Assembly (NCBI RefSeq): GCF_964355755.1
Contig: NC_092673.1
Location: forward strand, 13,087,001-13,151,000
From: Antedon mediterranea
Lineage: Eukaryota > Echinodermata > Crinoidea > Comatulida > Antedonidae
DNA: 64,000 bases
Direction of reading: 5' to 3'
The notes under the pieces: model-generated
What the model was told of the DNA's origin: nothing
Seen by the model: only the letters and a program-made list of their open reading frames with translations
The model's database searches: none
Translations under genes and position numbers: made by a program
Shown here: positions 1 to 11,649 of the stretch, in pieces
How the letters are laid out: each line of letters begins with the position of its first letter
Numbering within the stretch: position 1 is the stretch's first letter

Positions 1-1600
1 TAAATACAGAAAGTACAGCCAGGAGGTTGTCCGTATTGCCTGTGGGCGGGTAAGAAAGGGGGAGCTGTCATATGGGGCAGCTGCTCGAATGTATGGCATC
101 CCTAAATCAACAATTAGGGATAAGGTCAGCGGCAGAACCCCCATCGAATCGACTCCAGGACCAGATCCGATTTTATCGAAGAAGGAAGAAGAACAGCTAG
201 TGGGATGGGCGATAGGGATGGCGAAGATTGGATATGGAAGGACGATGATGGAAATGAAAAGAGTTGTAAAGAAGTTTCTGGATGCCAATGGCAGACCAAA
301 CCCTTTCGTCGATAATTTGCCTGGCCGTCGATGGATGCGTAACTTTTTACGTCGTCATCCAGAGCTATCGATGCGCCTACCTGAGACACTAGGAAGGGAA
401 CGTGCTGATGTGACGGTCAATAAGATCCAGAGGTGGTTCAGGGAGTGTTCCGACTACATGGTTGAGAGCAAGAACGAGGAGGTCTTCGCTGACCCGCGTC
501 GTCTGTTTAAATTTTTAATGCAGACGAAATCGGCTTCCCTCTCCAAGGGAAGACCGAGAGGGTCATTGCACCCAAGGGGGAAAAGAATGTCTACCAACAA
601 ACGGCATCCACCCGGCAACAGATCACGGTCGTGGGTGCATGTAATGCAACAGGGCAATACATTCCGCCGCTGATCATATTTCCGGGTGTTCGGTTTGCCT
701 ATGACCCCCTTGATGGTGCACCAGCCGATTCGTCTTTCGCAAAATCTAAGACCGGCTGGATGAATTCAGAAATCTTTTACGAATACATAACAAATCATTT
801 TCATCCTTTTGTTCGATCACTTAACATTCCATTTCCTATTATTTTATTTGTGGATGGGCACGTATCGCACATCAACTTAGAGACGGCCGACTTTTTTTAA
901 AAGAAAATGACATCATTCTTTACTGCTTACCGTCACATGCCAGTCACATTATCCAACCTCTTGATGTGGCTGTGTACAAGTCGGTCAAGGCGTCTTGGTA
1001 CAACTGTGTACGCGAGTACACCATACAACATCCTGGTCAAGTTGTCACCAAGCAAGCCTTCTCTTCGGTGTTTGCGGAGGCATGGAAAGAGGGCGCAAAA
1101 TCAAAAAATGCCATTTCTGGATTTCGAAAATGTGGTTTATATCCATTTAATCCTGCCGCCGTTGACACCGACAAGTTACTGCCCTCCACCATTTACCACG
1201 ACCACACGTCATTAACACCAGCATCTACTTCAACCACCCCCCCCCCCCCCCCCCAATACGACAACCACCAACAACAACAACAACAACATCATCACCTACA
1301 AAGACCGCCCTTCTTGCTCTGGAATCCTCCATCGGTCCTGACTTCATTGCCACATACCATCGTCGGCTTCGAGAAGGATACGATGTGCCGGATCCCATGT
1401 ACGAAACATGGAAAAAACTGAAGACCATTGACCCACCACCTCACGACATCCCAACAACATCAGGGACGTCACACACCGTTCCCCTTCCTTGACGACCATC
1501 AGCCTCGGTAGGAAGGCATCCGGAAACTTCATATACCATCCCTAGAGCAGCACTTGGTATACCCAAGAAGGGAATACCAACAAAAAGCGAACGCAAATAA
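1..1600 (+). pseudogene. Tigger/pogo-like DDE transposase, copy 1, 5'-cut by window edge
   Basis: Relic of a Tc1/mariner-superfamily pogo/Tigger transposase. The N-terminal psq-type helix-turn-helix (motif GAAARMYGIPKSTIRDKV) is partly present at 30-130, followed by the second DNA-binding part ending in GRRWMRNFLRRHPELS. The DDE core is split over three frames: NADE near 519-530, VDGHVSH near 850-870, and IIQPLDVAVYKSVKASW near 950-1000. Frame breaks occur near the T-run at 511 and near 893. The tail is low complexity, with a C homopolymer at about 1240 and CAA repeats. Compared with 32229-33848 it also has a premature stop near 1490. Not functional. Confidence 0.85.
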
Positions 1601-1859
1601 GAAGCTGTGAAGCTCGAAACGATGACTAGGCACATGATGTCAAAGGAAGAATTGAGTTTTTTTCAAATGAACTTTATGGTGCAGGCTGTTTATACCACAA
1701 AGTGTGCAGTATCAACTTCCGTACAAATAAACAGGTAAATGTTTCTATGTTTAATTATCTTCCTGTGGTTAAAATAGTAAACAAATTCAAAACCTAACTT
1801 TTTATAAATACTATTAGATTCCAAAGCAGTATCCTAATAATGGGCAGTGCTTACAATTA

Positions 1860-2370
1860 GGAAGACCTGGTAGTAAGGAAAGTGAAGAGGCTTTTTGTAA
1901 CCATCAATGATTTAGTTATTAAAATGAAAGAGTTTTGTAAAGGTAATTGTGCTTATTCTGGAAAACACATAAAAAGAAAATTAATCGATCATTATGGTAA
2001 TAATATTATAATTTCAGAAGGTAATGGGAAAGCTGTAATTACGTACAAACAAACTGCTCGTTTAATTATCAAATCATTTCATAGAAATAGAAGAGCAAAA
2101 ATTAGAACTAATTGAGGCAGCTGCCAAATTAATCAAATGTGATATAAATATGTCGAAAATAACAAATAATAAGGAATACCCATTAGATTATGTGGAAAAC
2201 GGTTTGGCCTACTTACCCAGTAGATTTTTTTTTCTAAATTATTTGTTGGAAAGGATAGTGATTTGAAGGTAGCTTCAATTGGCCAATCGATCATCCAAGC
2301 CGCAAGGCCTAGAGCAATTATAGCTCCATTTTAATTGGGCCTTGCAGTACAGATGCACCACCATTTTAGA
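1860..2370 (+). pseudogene. Relic of unnamed repeat-borne protein family, N-terminal part (copy 1)
   Basis: Several frames encode pieces of a protein family that recurs in this window. An open stretch at 1882-2115 contains GKHIKRKLIDHYGNNIIISE and TYKQTARLIIKSFH, then a broken region leads to VASIGQSIIQAARPRA near 2267-2312. The same blocks occur at 28370-29260 and 34095-34610. I do not recognise a named family or enzyme activity. A LINE 3' end was inserted directly after the codons for a histidine-rich motif near 2360. It is dead. Confidence 0.55.
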
Positions 2371-3050
2371 TCAAGCAAGCAACTCTTTCCATCCTTAAAC
2401 GTGTTAAACCTTTTATTAATCAGTCTACTTTAAATCAACTTTATCTTTCTCTTGTTCAACTGCATTTTGAATACTGCAGTATTGTATGGTCTAAACTTTT
2501 TGACAATGATCTTGACAAACTTACTAAACTTCAAAAACGTGGAGCAAGATTAATATTAAATGCACATTTCCTCACACCTTCTAAAGATATATCCACATCA
2601 CTTGGTTGGTTAAACCTTTGTGATGTATTTGATCTCAAACGATCGTCTTTAGTGTTTAAATGAAGATGTACCCGAATACCTTAATTTAAATCATATTTTA
2701 AATTTTCTAATGAAAATCATGATCATTTTACAAGTAATAGTTGCAAATCACTTTCCCTGGAAAAATGTAGAACAGAGTACTATACGCATTCATTTCAATG
2801 GAAAGGTGCTGATCTTTTTAACACATTAAGTGAAGAAACTAAATTGTCAAGTAATTTAAATGTTTTCAAAAGTAACTTTAAGGCATTACTGTAGTTTAAG
2901 TTTTATTGTGTTACTGTTATTTTTATATTTTAGTTAAAAATGTACTATTGTACCCAGGGCCCCAAGGGAGACCAGTCTTTTTGACTGATTGGGCCACCCT
3001 GGTTAAATATTGTTATTAAATAAATAAAAATAAATAAATTCTTTAAATTA
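2371..3050 (+). mobile_element. LINE 3' fragment (reverse transcriptase C-terminus and 3' UTR), copy 1
   Basis: A 5'-truncated non-LTR retrotransposon. 2371-2662 encodes the C-terminal part of a CR1/Jockey-like reverse transcriptase (LNQLYLSLVQLHFEYCSIVW, then KLQKRGARLIL and GWLNLCDVF), ending at a TGA near 2661. The remainder is a 3' UTR whose end can fold as a stem (CCAGGGCC...GGCCACCCTGG at about 2955-3003), followed by a TAAATAAA-rich tail. It interrupts the relic at 1860-2370. Confidence 0.8.
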
Positions 3051-4756
3051 ACTTGGATTCTGCTCATCATATTCAGAAGCAGCCGCGTAACAAGGGGTTT
3101 TGTCAGGGGGGGGGGGGGCAAACAGGGGCTGATCTTTCCAGAGAGACACCAAGTACTTGAGCCTGTGGGGAAGCGAATTTTGGTAAATGACACCCCTAGA
3201 TCGTCGGAAATGGTACTCTCATACATAAAATTCATGATAAATGGCGCCTCCAACTAGTAGTAGTAGTAGTTGGCCTGGAAAACACTCCCATTTATTGCAC
3301 AGCAATCAGCAAAATGATCGTACATTTTCCACCGTTAAAAACACAGGTGACATAACATTTGAAAACCCAATCTAACATTGGATCCGCGCCTGGCAAAGGT
3401 AGTAATTTTTCCGGTTAGAAGCCATACATACTCGGTAATAATTAAAACTGTATTTTAGGCTTATCATTGCTTTAGAAAGTGATGATAAGCCAACCTCTGT
3501 TAAACTGTTAGGCATTTTTATTTTATAGATAAAAGGCAAATTAAATTGAACACCACCATACTGCTTTGAATTGCCAATAATGTAAAACATTTTTTTTACC
3601 TCACACAAAGAAATATTAATGTCTTTATGACACTCTATAGAAAAACGAAACAATCAGTCTCTCCAAAGTTACACATGTTGGAAGAACATGTAGTGCCACA
3701 ACTAAGGATGTGGGGTTTCGGATTGGGGTTACTAGGCGAGCAAGGGGGTGGGGGGAGGGGGATATATCCATTTGGTAACAAAACTTGATTGGTCAAGATA
3801 TATTAAAGGTGGAATTCCATTTGAACAAAAAATGCTTCTGTGTTTATCAGTATAGTACCCTCAATTCATGTATTTTTTTGTTTCACCGATAGATGACTCG
3901 TGACTTTTTGTCGCTAAGAAACTGCTGTGCACTCGGTCCGGGATGCTGGTGCGTAGATGTCCTGTCCATACCTTGGAACAGTCTATGGGCCCAGCCAATC
4001 TCACTACTACCAACTGTTCTGATGCACAATCTGCGCATTCGGTGCCGGTGTCCTTCTGATTACTCCAGGTTGGCCTTGAATAATTACAATTTCAAATAAA
4101 CAAATACTGAAATATTAATCATACTATTATTAGTTGTTATGTAATGTTAATTTAATTTCTTTTAACCAGCTACTAAAAGTTATTGTCATTCCAAATGCAA
4201 CAAAATCAAGTAATGATGTCAGTCAACGAACCATAAAAAGAAGAACATCAGAGGTTCAGTGACTGAGAAAAACAGTATTTGTAGGTGGAGAATCAAGATA
4301 ATTATCTGAAAAAGTGCATCACCTTCCTTGAAAGTTGACTGTGGTCCTGGTTGGCAACAAATGAGAAAGCTAATAAGGTAAATAAAACAACTTTGATTGA
4401 ATAATATGGTAATACAGTATAAGCACCACCAACATGTTTATTTAAATTTGCAAGTCTCTCCGATATTTAATATGTACTCTTTTTACCAATTCTATATCAT
4501 CAGAACGAGAAATGATTTCATCAATTATTTGCTTTTTCAATAGGTATCAATCCCATGCCTTCACATTTCCCTCAGAGTTTTCAAAAAATGATATGATCTG
4601 CTAGAATGTGAAGCTCATGAGATGGACAATCAACTCTAAAGTTCAAGTATGGAAGTAGAGTACATTAAAAAAAAAACAGTGTACTCAATAGTGAAATCAA
4701 AAATAGTGAATAATTTATGCATTTCAATAATGAAATAGTAACTACTAATTGTTTTT

Positions 4757-4925
4757 TAGGCAACGTAATCCATCAGCAGACAGCAGAAATAACTTTGAAT
4801 TCTGCATTGCCCAAAATGCTTTGAAAATTGAAGGAAGCAAAAAACAAATTGTGGTTCTACAGGATGAAACAGCTATTGAAGACAACATGACTATGCCCAG
4901 CTGGGACAGTCTGCTAAAGCCATTT
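4757..4925 (+). pseudogene. Unassigned coding scrap
   Basis: An open stretch of about 55 codons preceded by TTTTTTAG, a plausible splice acceptor, encodes a hydrophilic peptide with QNALKIEGSKKQIVVLQDE and ends in TAA near 4926. A further scrap at 4168-4260 (IPNATKSSNDVSQRTIKR) could be an upstream exon. I recognise no family. It may be a relic of a multi-exon repeat-encoded gene. Confidence 0.25.
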
Positions 4926-5952
4926 TAACAAAGTTAAAAAACTTGTAAGTAACAAATAATGGGCTTCGAGTGGCTAATGAAATTTACAAGATTATTATTA
5001 TTAAACACAATAATTAAAAATATTGTATGTACTTTTAGAAAGAAACAATAACTAAACTAAACAACTAAAACATGGTATGGGCCCATTGCATGTGCAATGG
5101 ATTTAGTGTTTAAAAAAATCAGGTAAACCAAAGAGCATACCCAGCCAGTTACCATCAATGAAATAAATGAAATTGGTAAGTCGAATAATAGACATTTTAT
5201 TTACATATTTTATTAAATTATGTAAATTATAAAAAACACAATATACAGTATCTTTTTTGACAACGACATCAAGGATTTTTTCAAAGAATATAGGCAATAT
5301 GGATATAACATTAACATATCACATGTTGAAGGTGCATGTTGTACTGGGCTTACTCAGTGGACTAGGCCAATACCAGTTTACTATCAAAACTGCCGAAATG
5401 TGAAATTAATAAAATGATTGAGTAACGTTCCAATTTTTCTGGACTGGAATACTCAATTCCATAAAGACGATTTTAGGAGTGCTCGAAGGAATTTTAAAAT
5501 TCTTGTCTTCTATATCTATGAAACTTAATGAAAATCCAAAAAGTTTCTGGTCCTGGATGAAGGAGTTGCAAGGAAGCTCCAGCTCCATCCAAGTTATCGC
5601 ATGGTGCGTGTCATACTTAAACTGATAATGCTAAAGCTAATTTATTTAATTAGTCTAGTGCACTACAGTAGTTGGCCAACAAGTTTGATGAGTGGAGAAA
5701 TATATCGGATGTCATTAGTTTGAAAGATACTTTGTGGCACAAAATTAAACCAAAGTCGATCAGAGTTTGAGATCCAAAAATACCAATCACCATTCCGGTA
5801 CAGAAAGAAACCTATATATTGGTACTTAAAGATAGTGTATAGATATAAATTATCTTATGTTTGGGTGTCAAGGAGATTAGTTAGTTATGGAATGATTTCC
5901 CAAAAATGATTTACTTGATAAAAAATTCTACAGATTCTTGTCTCGTCGATGA

Positions 5953-5983
<31 letters not shown>

Positions 5984-6039
5984 CATGTAAGTGAATCAAT
6001 TTCAATTAAAAGCTACTTTGAAACAAATTCTCGCAGCAA

Positions 6040-6250
6040 AAGTTTGAACAAGTGAATGATAGATTTACAAATTGGTATTTCAGAGCATCAGACCACAGAA
6101 AATGGAATGCATTGAAACAAATAATGGAAAAAACAAACCGAGTAGAGTTTTTAATGAGCAAGTGTAATAGGTTTAAACCCCAGTAAACATGTAGCAGTTG
6201 TGGTGAAAAGTGTCATAATAGCAGAAGTTGTATTAATTTTAATAATGAAT
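6040..6250 (+). pseudogene. Relic ending in a cysteine-rich knuckle
   Basis: About 70 codons with one in-frame stop encode RASDHRKWNALKQIME followed by a short Cys/His cluster TCSSCGEKCHNSRSC. A C-terminal zinc knuckle of this kind is seen in several DNA-transposon transposases, which is the likeliest source, but the superfamily cannot be set from this fragment. Confidence 0.3.
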
Positions 6251-9200
6251 AAGGCGTTTTTTCAGAGAGTATTTTGATATATTATGTTTATTGTTACTCC
6301 TATTTTTTTTGCTGAAAACAAATGTTAGTGGGAAGGGAAAGTCGACCACAATGTTTCCAGCAACTAGGCATTTCACTTAGGCAAGTATAGTGATGAAAGA
6401 CAGCAGCAATCTGGATATTAAACTAAAAGATGAGGTGAAAACTCCACATGAAATCACACTACTGCATACCACAGAATGTCAGTTTTTTTCATTCCTCAAA
6501 CCTAAAATTCAACCATCCTAATGAAGATAAATATGTACTAGCAGGGATCAGAAAACAAATAAAAAACAATCATAAAGCTAAGAAAACCACAGAAAAGTAA
6601 ATAAATCCAACCTTAACCTTCAAAAGATTTACTTGCAGTTTTTTTTTGGCTTTAAAGTTATCAACTGGGTTAATCTTGTTTTAAAAGAAATTTTCCAAGA
6701 CATTACATAGGTATTCTTTCTAACCTTGCATTTTGTAATTTTATTTCATGGCACCCGAGATGGAATAGGAGAGTATGTGATGAGACTTGAATAGTATGAA
6801 GAAATCAGTGGCAATATTAATATGGATTTTGTCTTTTATAAAGATTTTCATCCAAATTATAGTAATCGATCTATTGAATATACAGAAAAACAAATATGCA
6901 CAAAATGTGAATTTATTTAAAATGCATCCATTGGAGCAATGACTACAAATCAAACTTCATGCGTAACTACATTTCATAACTGCCCACTCTCTGTTTGCAT
7001 TAAGGTCTCCGGTTAACATCATTTTATTGTCTGCTTCCATCTTTCTTCTAGCAGCTTTATCATCACTCCAGGCAAATGGTGTATTTAAATGTTTCCATAC
7101 CAAATTAAAAAAATATCAGGAGTGTTTTGTTACATCTTCCATTAGTGGTAGACTGTTTACATTTTGCGAATCTTGTTGAGTCTTTTTATAAAATTGTACA
7201 TGTGATAATCCGGCTGTTTGCATTTTGTTGATTGCACATATGGTATATCCTAAAACAGTGTCATTTCATGACAATCCATACATAATACACACTCTTCATG
7301 ACTTTTGTCAGGCTAACATCATCTGCTTGTAAGAGTAGATAACAGCATCAGTGTTATCAAATCTTTGCAGTATTAACAGAAATTTCGTCCCCATCATCCT
7401 CAGTTTCATAGTGTTATGTGCAAGTTCAGTTTCCTTGATTAGATTAGAAAAACATGGTCTCTCATTTGCAAAAATATTCTACTGTCACATAAAATGGTTA
7501 ATTCGTATTAGTGCAAGAGAAATCTCCATTCAGGTATATTCTCTATTCCTGGTGTAGTCATCTAGACATTTTTATAATTCATATGCCAATAAATTGTTGC
7601 GGATACATTCATGTTTAAGCTGATCCAACAAACTTGAGTTAAACAGTCAACTATCCATTTCTGAAGTCAGATAGAAGCATAATGACTATTACAGTATATC
7701 TGTGCTATTCCAGAGACCTTCTTGGAAAGGAACTGCAAGGACGGACAGAAAGTTGCGGTATGTAATGTAGCTGCATGAAGAAAGACGCATCATGAAGTGT
7801 GCTGTTGGCACTAAAATTGATTATGTGAAGATAACTATATATTATAGTTAGATCTACAAATCCACAATATTCACATTTTGTGCCTATATATTTATGTATA
7901 TTCAGGAAGAAAAAGGAAACATTTCTTTATTTTCGAACTTTGTAATCCGCCAAAGAGATATTATACTTGATACAGTCAACTTTCCCAATATCGGTCGCCC
8001 TCCAGACCGGTTTTCTGGACGGTACGGTTTATAGAGAGTGTTTGGTTACACCTTTTTTACACCTCATATTGGGTTGAGAATTAGGTTAGGCCCCCCCCCC
8101 CCCCCCCTCTAACTAGGCCTAGCTAAAAAGCTTTTGGTGCTTTCAGCGTGTTGCACACGATCTAGGGTGGAAGGTCAGATCCGACTAAGACAAAACTGAC
8201 TGAATGTCTTTGTTTTCTGATTGATAGGTGTTTAATTAAGGCATCAATGTTGTTATTTTCGATAAACTTAAGTTCAATACATCGTTTATTTTAACTGGGC
8301 GTTCAGTTTAGAAGGTACAGTATTTGTATTGTTTTTGACTGAATAATTTGGTCGATATTTGGAATTGGGGAAGTCGGTTTTCGGAATGGATTTTTGTACA
8401 GTAAAAATAGGCAATTTTAGTATAAAAACCGGTTTTCTGTGTGTATATATAAATATTGAGGTCTGTTAGTATTTGCAAGAATGCAAAAAATACTGGGTCT
8501 TCTATACTTACCCCTAGGCATAGTCATTTCATTTTTTAACAATAATCAGCAGGCTGCTCAACTGCCCATTAAACTAGCTCCAGTCAAACTGGGCCTTGCT
8601 GACTCTGGCTCTCAAATCATTGAGATATGGCATAAACTTTTGAACACTGTAAATCATTAAACATGGAATTACATCACCTTCATTCCATCCATTAAGGGAT
8701 TACTTGTAAGGCCTATTATGGGCAACAGAATCAGGAAAAGAGGATACACTTATTGTGAGTGAGATGGAAGTGAGTGACAGGAGTGGCATGGTTTGTTTAG
8801 TGACTTTATGGCAGGACAATGCTACGAAGTTGATGAGTATTAGATATCACATACGGACGTATCAAGTTATATGGGGGGCGAGGTAAAAATAACCACTACA
8901 CTAGGTGACGTTTAATCCTAAAGGGTCTACTTCTAGAAAGTTGCTACATTTTCAGACAAGCCTCCATTAAACCATGTAAAAATGTGTAAGCAGGTGAACT
9001 ATGGAACCGATATAGCAACCATGACCATACACTTTTACTGAGGTCAGAGGATATACAATAAAAGGTCCAGTTAGAAATTCATGTAGTGTTTGTGAGAAAG
9101 CTGTGGCAAAAAATGCCTGCCACATTTAATGTTTTATAAGAAAATGTAGAAGCTGTATTGATGCAAGAGAAAGCATTATTTTGTTAATAATGCTTATAGA

Positions 9201-10144
9201 AATTAGTTGTGTATGTTTCTGGAGATTAAAAGGATAGCTTAGAGTATTTAGTCGAATCTTCTGCACACGGAGTCTCTGAAGTAAAGATAACTGCCTGAGA
9301 ACGTATTAAAGACCTTCGTCTAACGATATATGAAACGATGTTGCAAGAATCAAGCCAGTACAGACATAGTTCTCGTTGTTCAGACAAGAAGCAATATGTC
9401 TTTGAGACAATGGAAGTTAAATTATTAGATGATGAAGTTGCTTTAAAGAGAGCATCTACTTCTTGAACCTGTCAAAAGAGGGTGAACACTAGATGGAAAC
9501 AGACAATAACAGACAATAACAAAGAAGTTCAACTGTTGGCATTGTAATTGGAGAGGAGAAGGAGATAGAGAGTGTGCCAAAGTAAGAAAACAGCTGTGGT
9601 ATATGCTCTGTACGAGAGATTGCGTGATCCAAATTTGTTAATATATTATCTTGATTGAGTGAATAAATGTAATTAAATATGTGTGCATTGGGCAAAGCTC
9701 TATCAAGTGTAGGTGAACTATTGATGACAAAGTTCAAAATATTGAGCTCATATATTTCACTTTAAATGCAAATATGTAGAACATTCTGGGTTGTAGGGTA
9801 GCTATAGGTAGTAAGTGAAATGTCAAGTGATGTTTATTCGTAATTCTGGAAGGAATTTTGCTTAACCAAACCATAAAAAGGTAAGAATGGTTGTGAGTTG
9901 CCTGGCCCTACATGACAGGAGAAGAAATTGGATAGATTCTACTAAAAACAAACAAAATTACCACTAGTATATCACTTTATTTTAGGGGAAGAGTTGATCA
10001 TCAAAGTTATTTTTAATTAGCATAAGTAGACCTGACCCGGGTGGTAAATACTTCTTTACCAAAACTAAAACATTTTTCATTTTAAATAAAATTAAAAATT
10101 ACGTATTCCAAATATTTCAAATTGAGATACTTAGATTTAACTAA

Positions 10145-11252
10145 TGTAATATAATGTTGGGTTGTTGAGGTACTAATGAAAGACTCTAACTCGCTTGACT
10201 GTCGTAACACATATATTATTTATTCAGTATAATACTTCAGTACAATATACAACTATAAGTATAGATAAGGAACGGACAATCAATGATGCTGTCGGTGAGG
10301 TGTGAAGTTTGTTAGTCTGCTTCTGGAGAAGTGGCTGTAAGGTGTGTCTCTGTGAGGTGGCTGTAAGGTGTGTCTGGGCCCTTCTGAAACTTGGGAGTAT
10401 ATTGGCTCAGTTCATTTGCATAATGTCATTACATCATCTGTGAGGGTAACGATTGGTCCTAAGTTGATCCAGGGGTGTTTAAGTGGGAGTGATTAACGGT
10501 ATAATAAGGTATTTCTGTGATGGATGACACTTAAATAGTGTCGATCACTCCTGGTTTAACGATGGGAAAGTCACAAAATTAAGCTAAGTGTTTTCTTTAG
10601 GGATTCTATTATAAACTAAATGGTCATTAAAACATCTGGACAAACTCTCCTTTGGACTTTCTGGGTCAAGTTTGTGAACCTATTTGAATTCCGATACAAA
10701 GGTCAATTTCTTAAATATAAAAGTATATCTTTATATCACATCCCTCTATTTCCCTTTTTTTTTTTTCTAATCTATTTAAAATATAAAAATGGTTATAATA
10801 GTGGCATGCAAAATTAAAGTTATATAAAAGAAAAAAAACATTATTATACATATAAGCAAAAATTGAGTTAGCCAAAACCATTGACTCTGAAGTGTAACCT
10901 TATCACTTTCACTCTCTCTCTTCTCTCTCTTAAAAAAAATGAAATTAAAAATGAATTTGGTATAAAATTCGCGTAAATCAAACATAAATCAGTTAAAAAA
11001 TAAAATTACAAAACTTAAAAATAGTATGTTACATTGAACATACATCAAATCGTGCGACACTCATCGCGTTCTAATGGTCTTCAAACATAAATCATCAAAT
11101 CAAAACATAAAAATTGAGAAACTGTGGCTGATTAGCCTAAAATCAAATATCAAACTTAATCACTTAAAACTTTAAAGGAAACAAATGTGTGTGTCCCGTT
11201 GACACAAACTTATCCACAATATATCGTTATCGTCACAACTTTATCGATTTAA
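10145..11252 (-). repeat. Left terminal arm (position of the 3' LTR)
   Basis: About 1.1 kb. Its first 155 bp recur in direct orientation at 17977-18131, and its whole length recurs inverted at 18132-20596, where the right arm has an extra 1365 bp. Relative to gag-pol it occupies the 3' LTR position. Its minus strand carries AATAAA (plus-strand 10219-10224) close to the outer end, a plausible polyadenylation signal. A short GTGGCTGTAAGGTGTGTCT unit is repeated near 10331-10378. A pyrimidine run (about 10750-10766) and a TCTC run (about 10910-10930) are conspicuous. Confidence 0.85.
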
Positions 11253-11649
11253 GCATTTATATTTACAGGTAATTACGATTTCAATCGGTCGGCAAATTCG
11301 ACTTTTGTACTCAATGTCAAAAAAAATTACAATTAAAAGTACTAAGAAAATCTCCTGTTATTGTATATCAATTAATTAATGCTTGAGATTAACGACTCAA
11401 AGGTTAAACAAAATATTTGTTACAAAATGATTGTCGTTCTTTTCAATATCTCAATATATCGATCATCAAAATTCAAAATTAATCATTATCAAAAAACTCG
11501 TTACAAAATCAATTCTTAAACATAAATTCAATTCTCTTTTAACTGAAATCACATCATTACTAAACAAATCTCATCAAATACGTAGACTATGCTATCATTA
11601 ATTTAGCAAATGTCGTAATTTAAAAATAATCTTGCAAAAAAAATTTAAA
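11253..11649 (-). other. Retroelement 3' untranslated stretch
   Basis: Roughly 400 bp of AT-rich sequence between the integrase stop and the left arm. There is no envelope-like frame and no clear polypurine tract in the expected position next to the arm. This is a negative observation by eye. Confidence 0.5.

Larger units (their letters stand above)
1..3414. repeat. Segmental duplication, copy 1 (partner 32250-35664)
   Basis: This block matches 32250-35664 almost base for base over 3.4 kb in direct orientation, including a dead Tigger-like transposase, an unnamed relic and a LINE 3' end in the same order. Both copies share the same frame-breaking lesions and the same LINE insertion, so an already composite, dead locus was copied. 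Copy 1 has about 23 bp near 1738-1760 absent from copy 2 and lacks a 28-bp palindrome found at 35391. Similarity stops abruptly after the shared GGTTAGAAG at about 3414. The left end lies beyond the window. Confidence 0.93.
3051..10140. other. Degenerate gene-poor stretch
   Basis: No intact gene. Open frames are short, AT-rich and unsupported. Simple features: G run at about 3105-3118, C run at about 8090-8107, and an AT dinucleotide array at 5955-5983. Two broken coding scraps (4757-4925 and 6040-6250) are listed separately. A minus-strand scrap near 6990-7110 (containing MLTGDLNANRE) is too short to assign. Confidence 0.6.
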
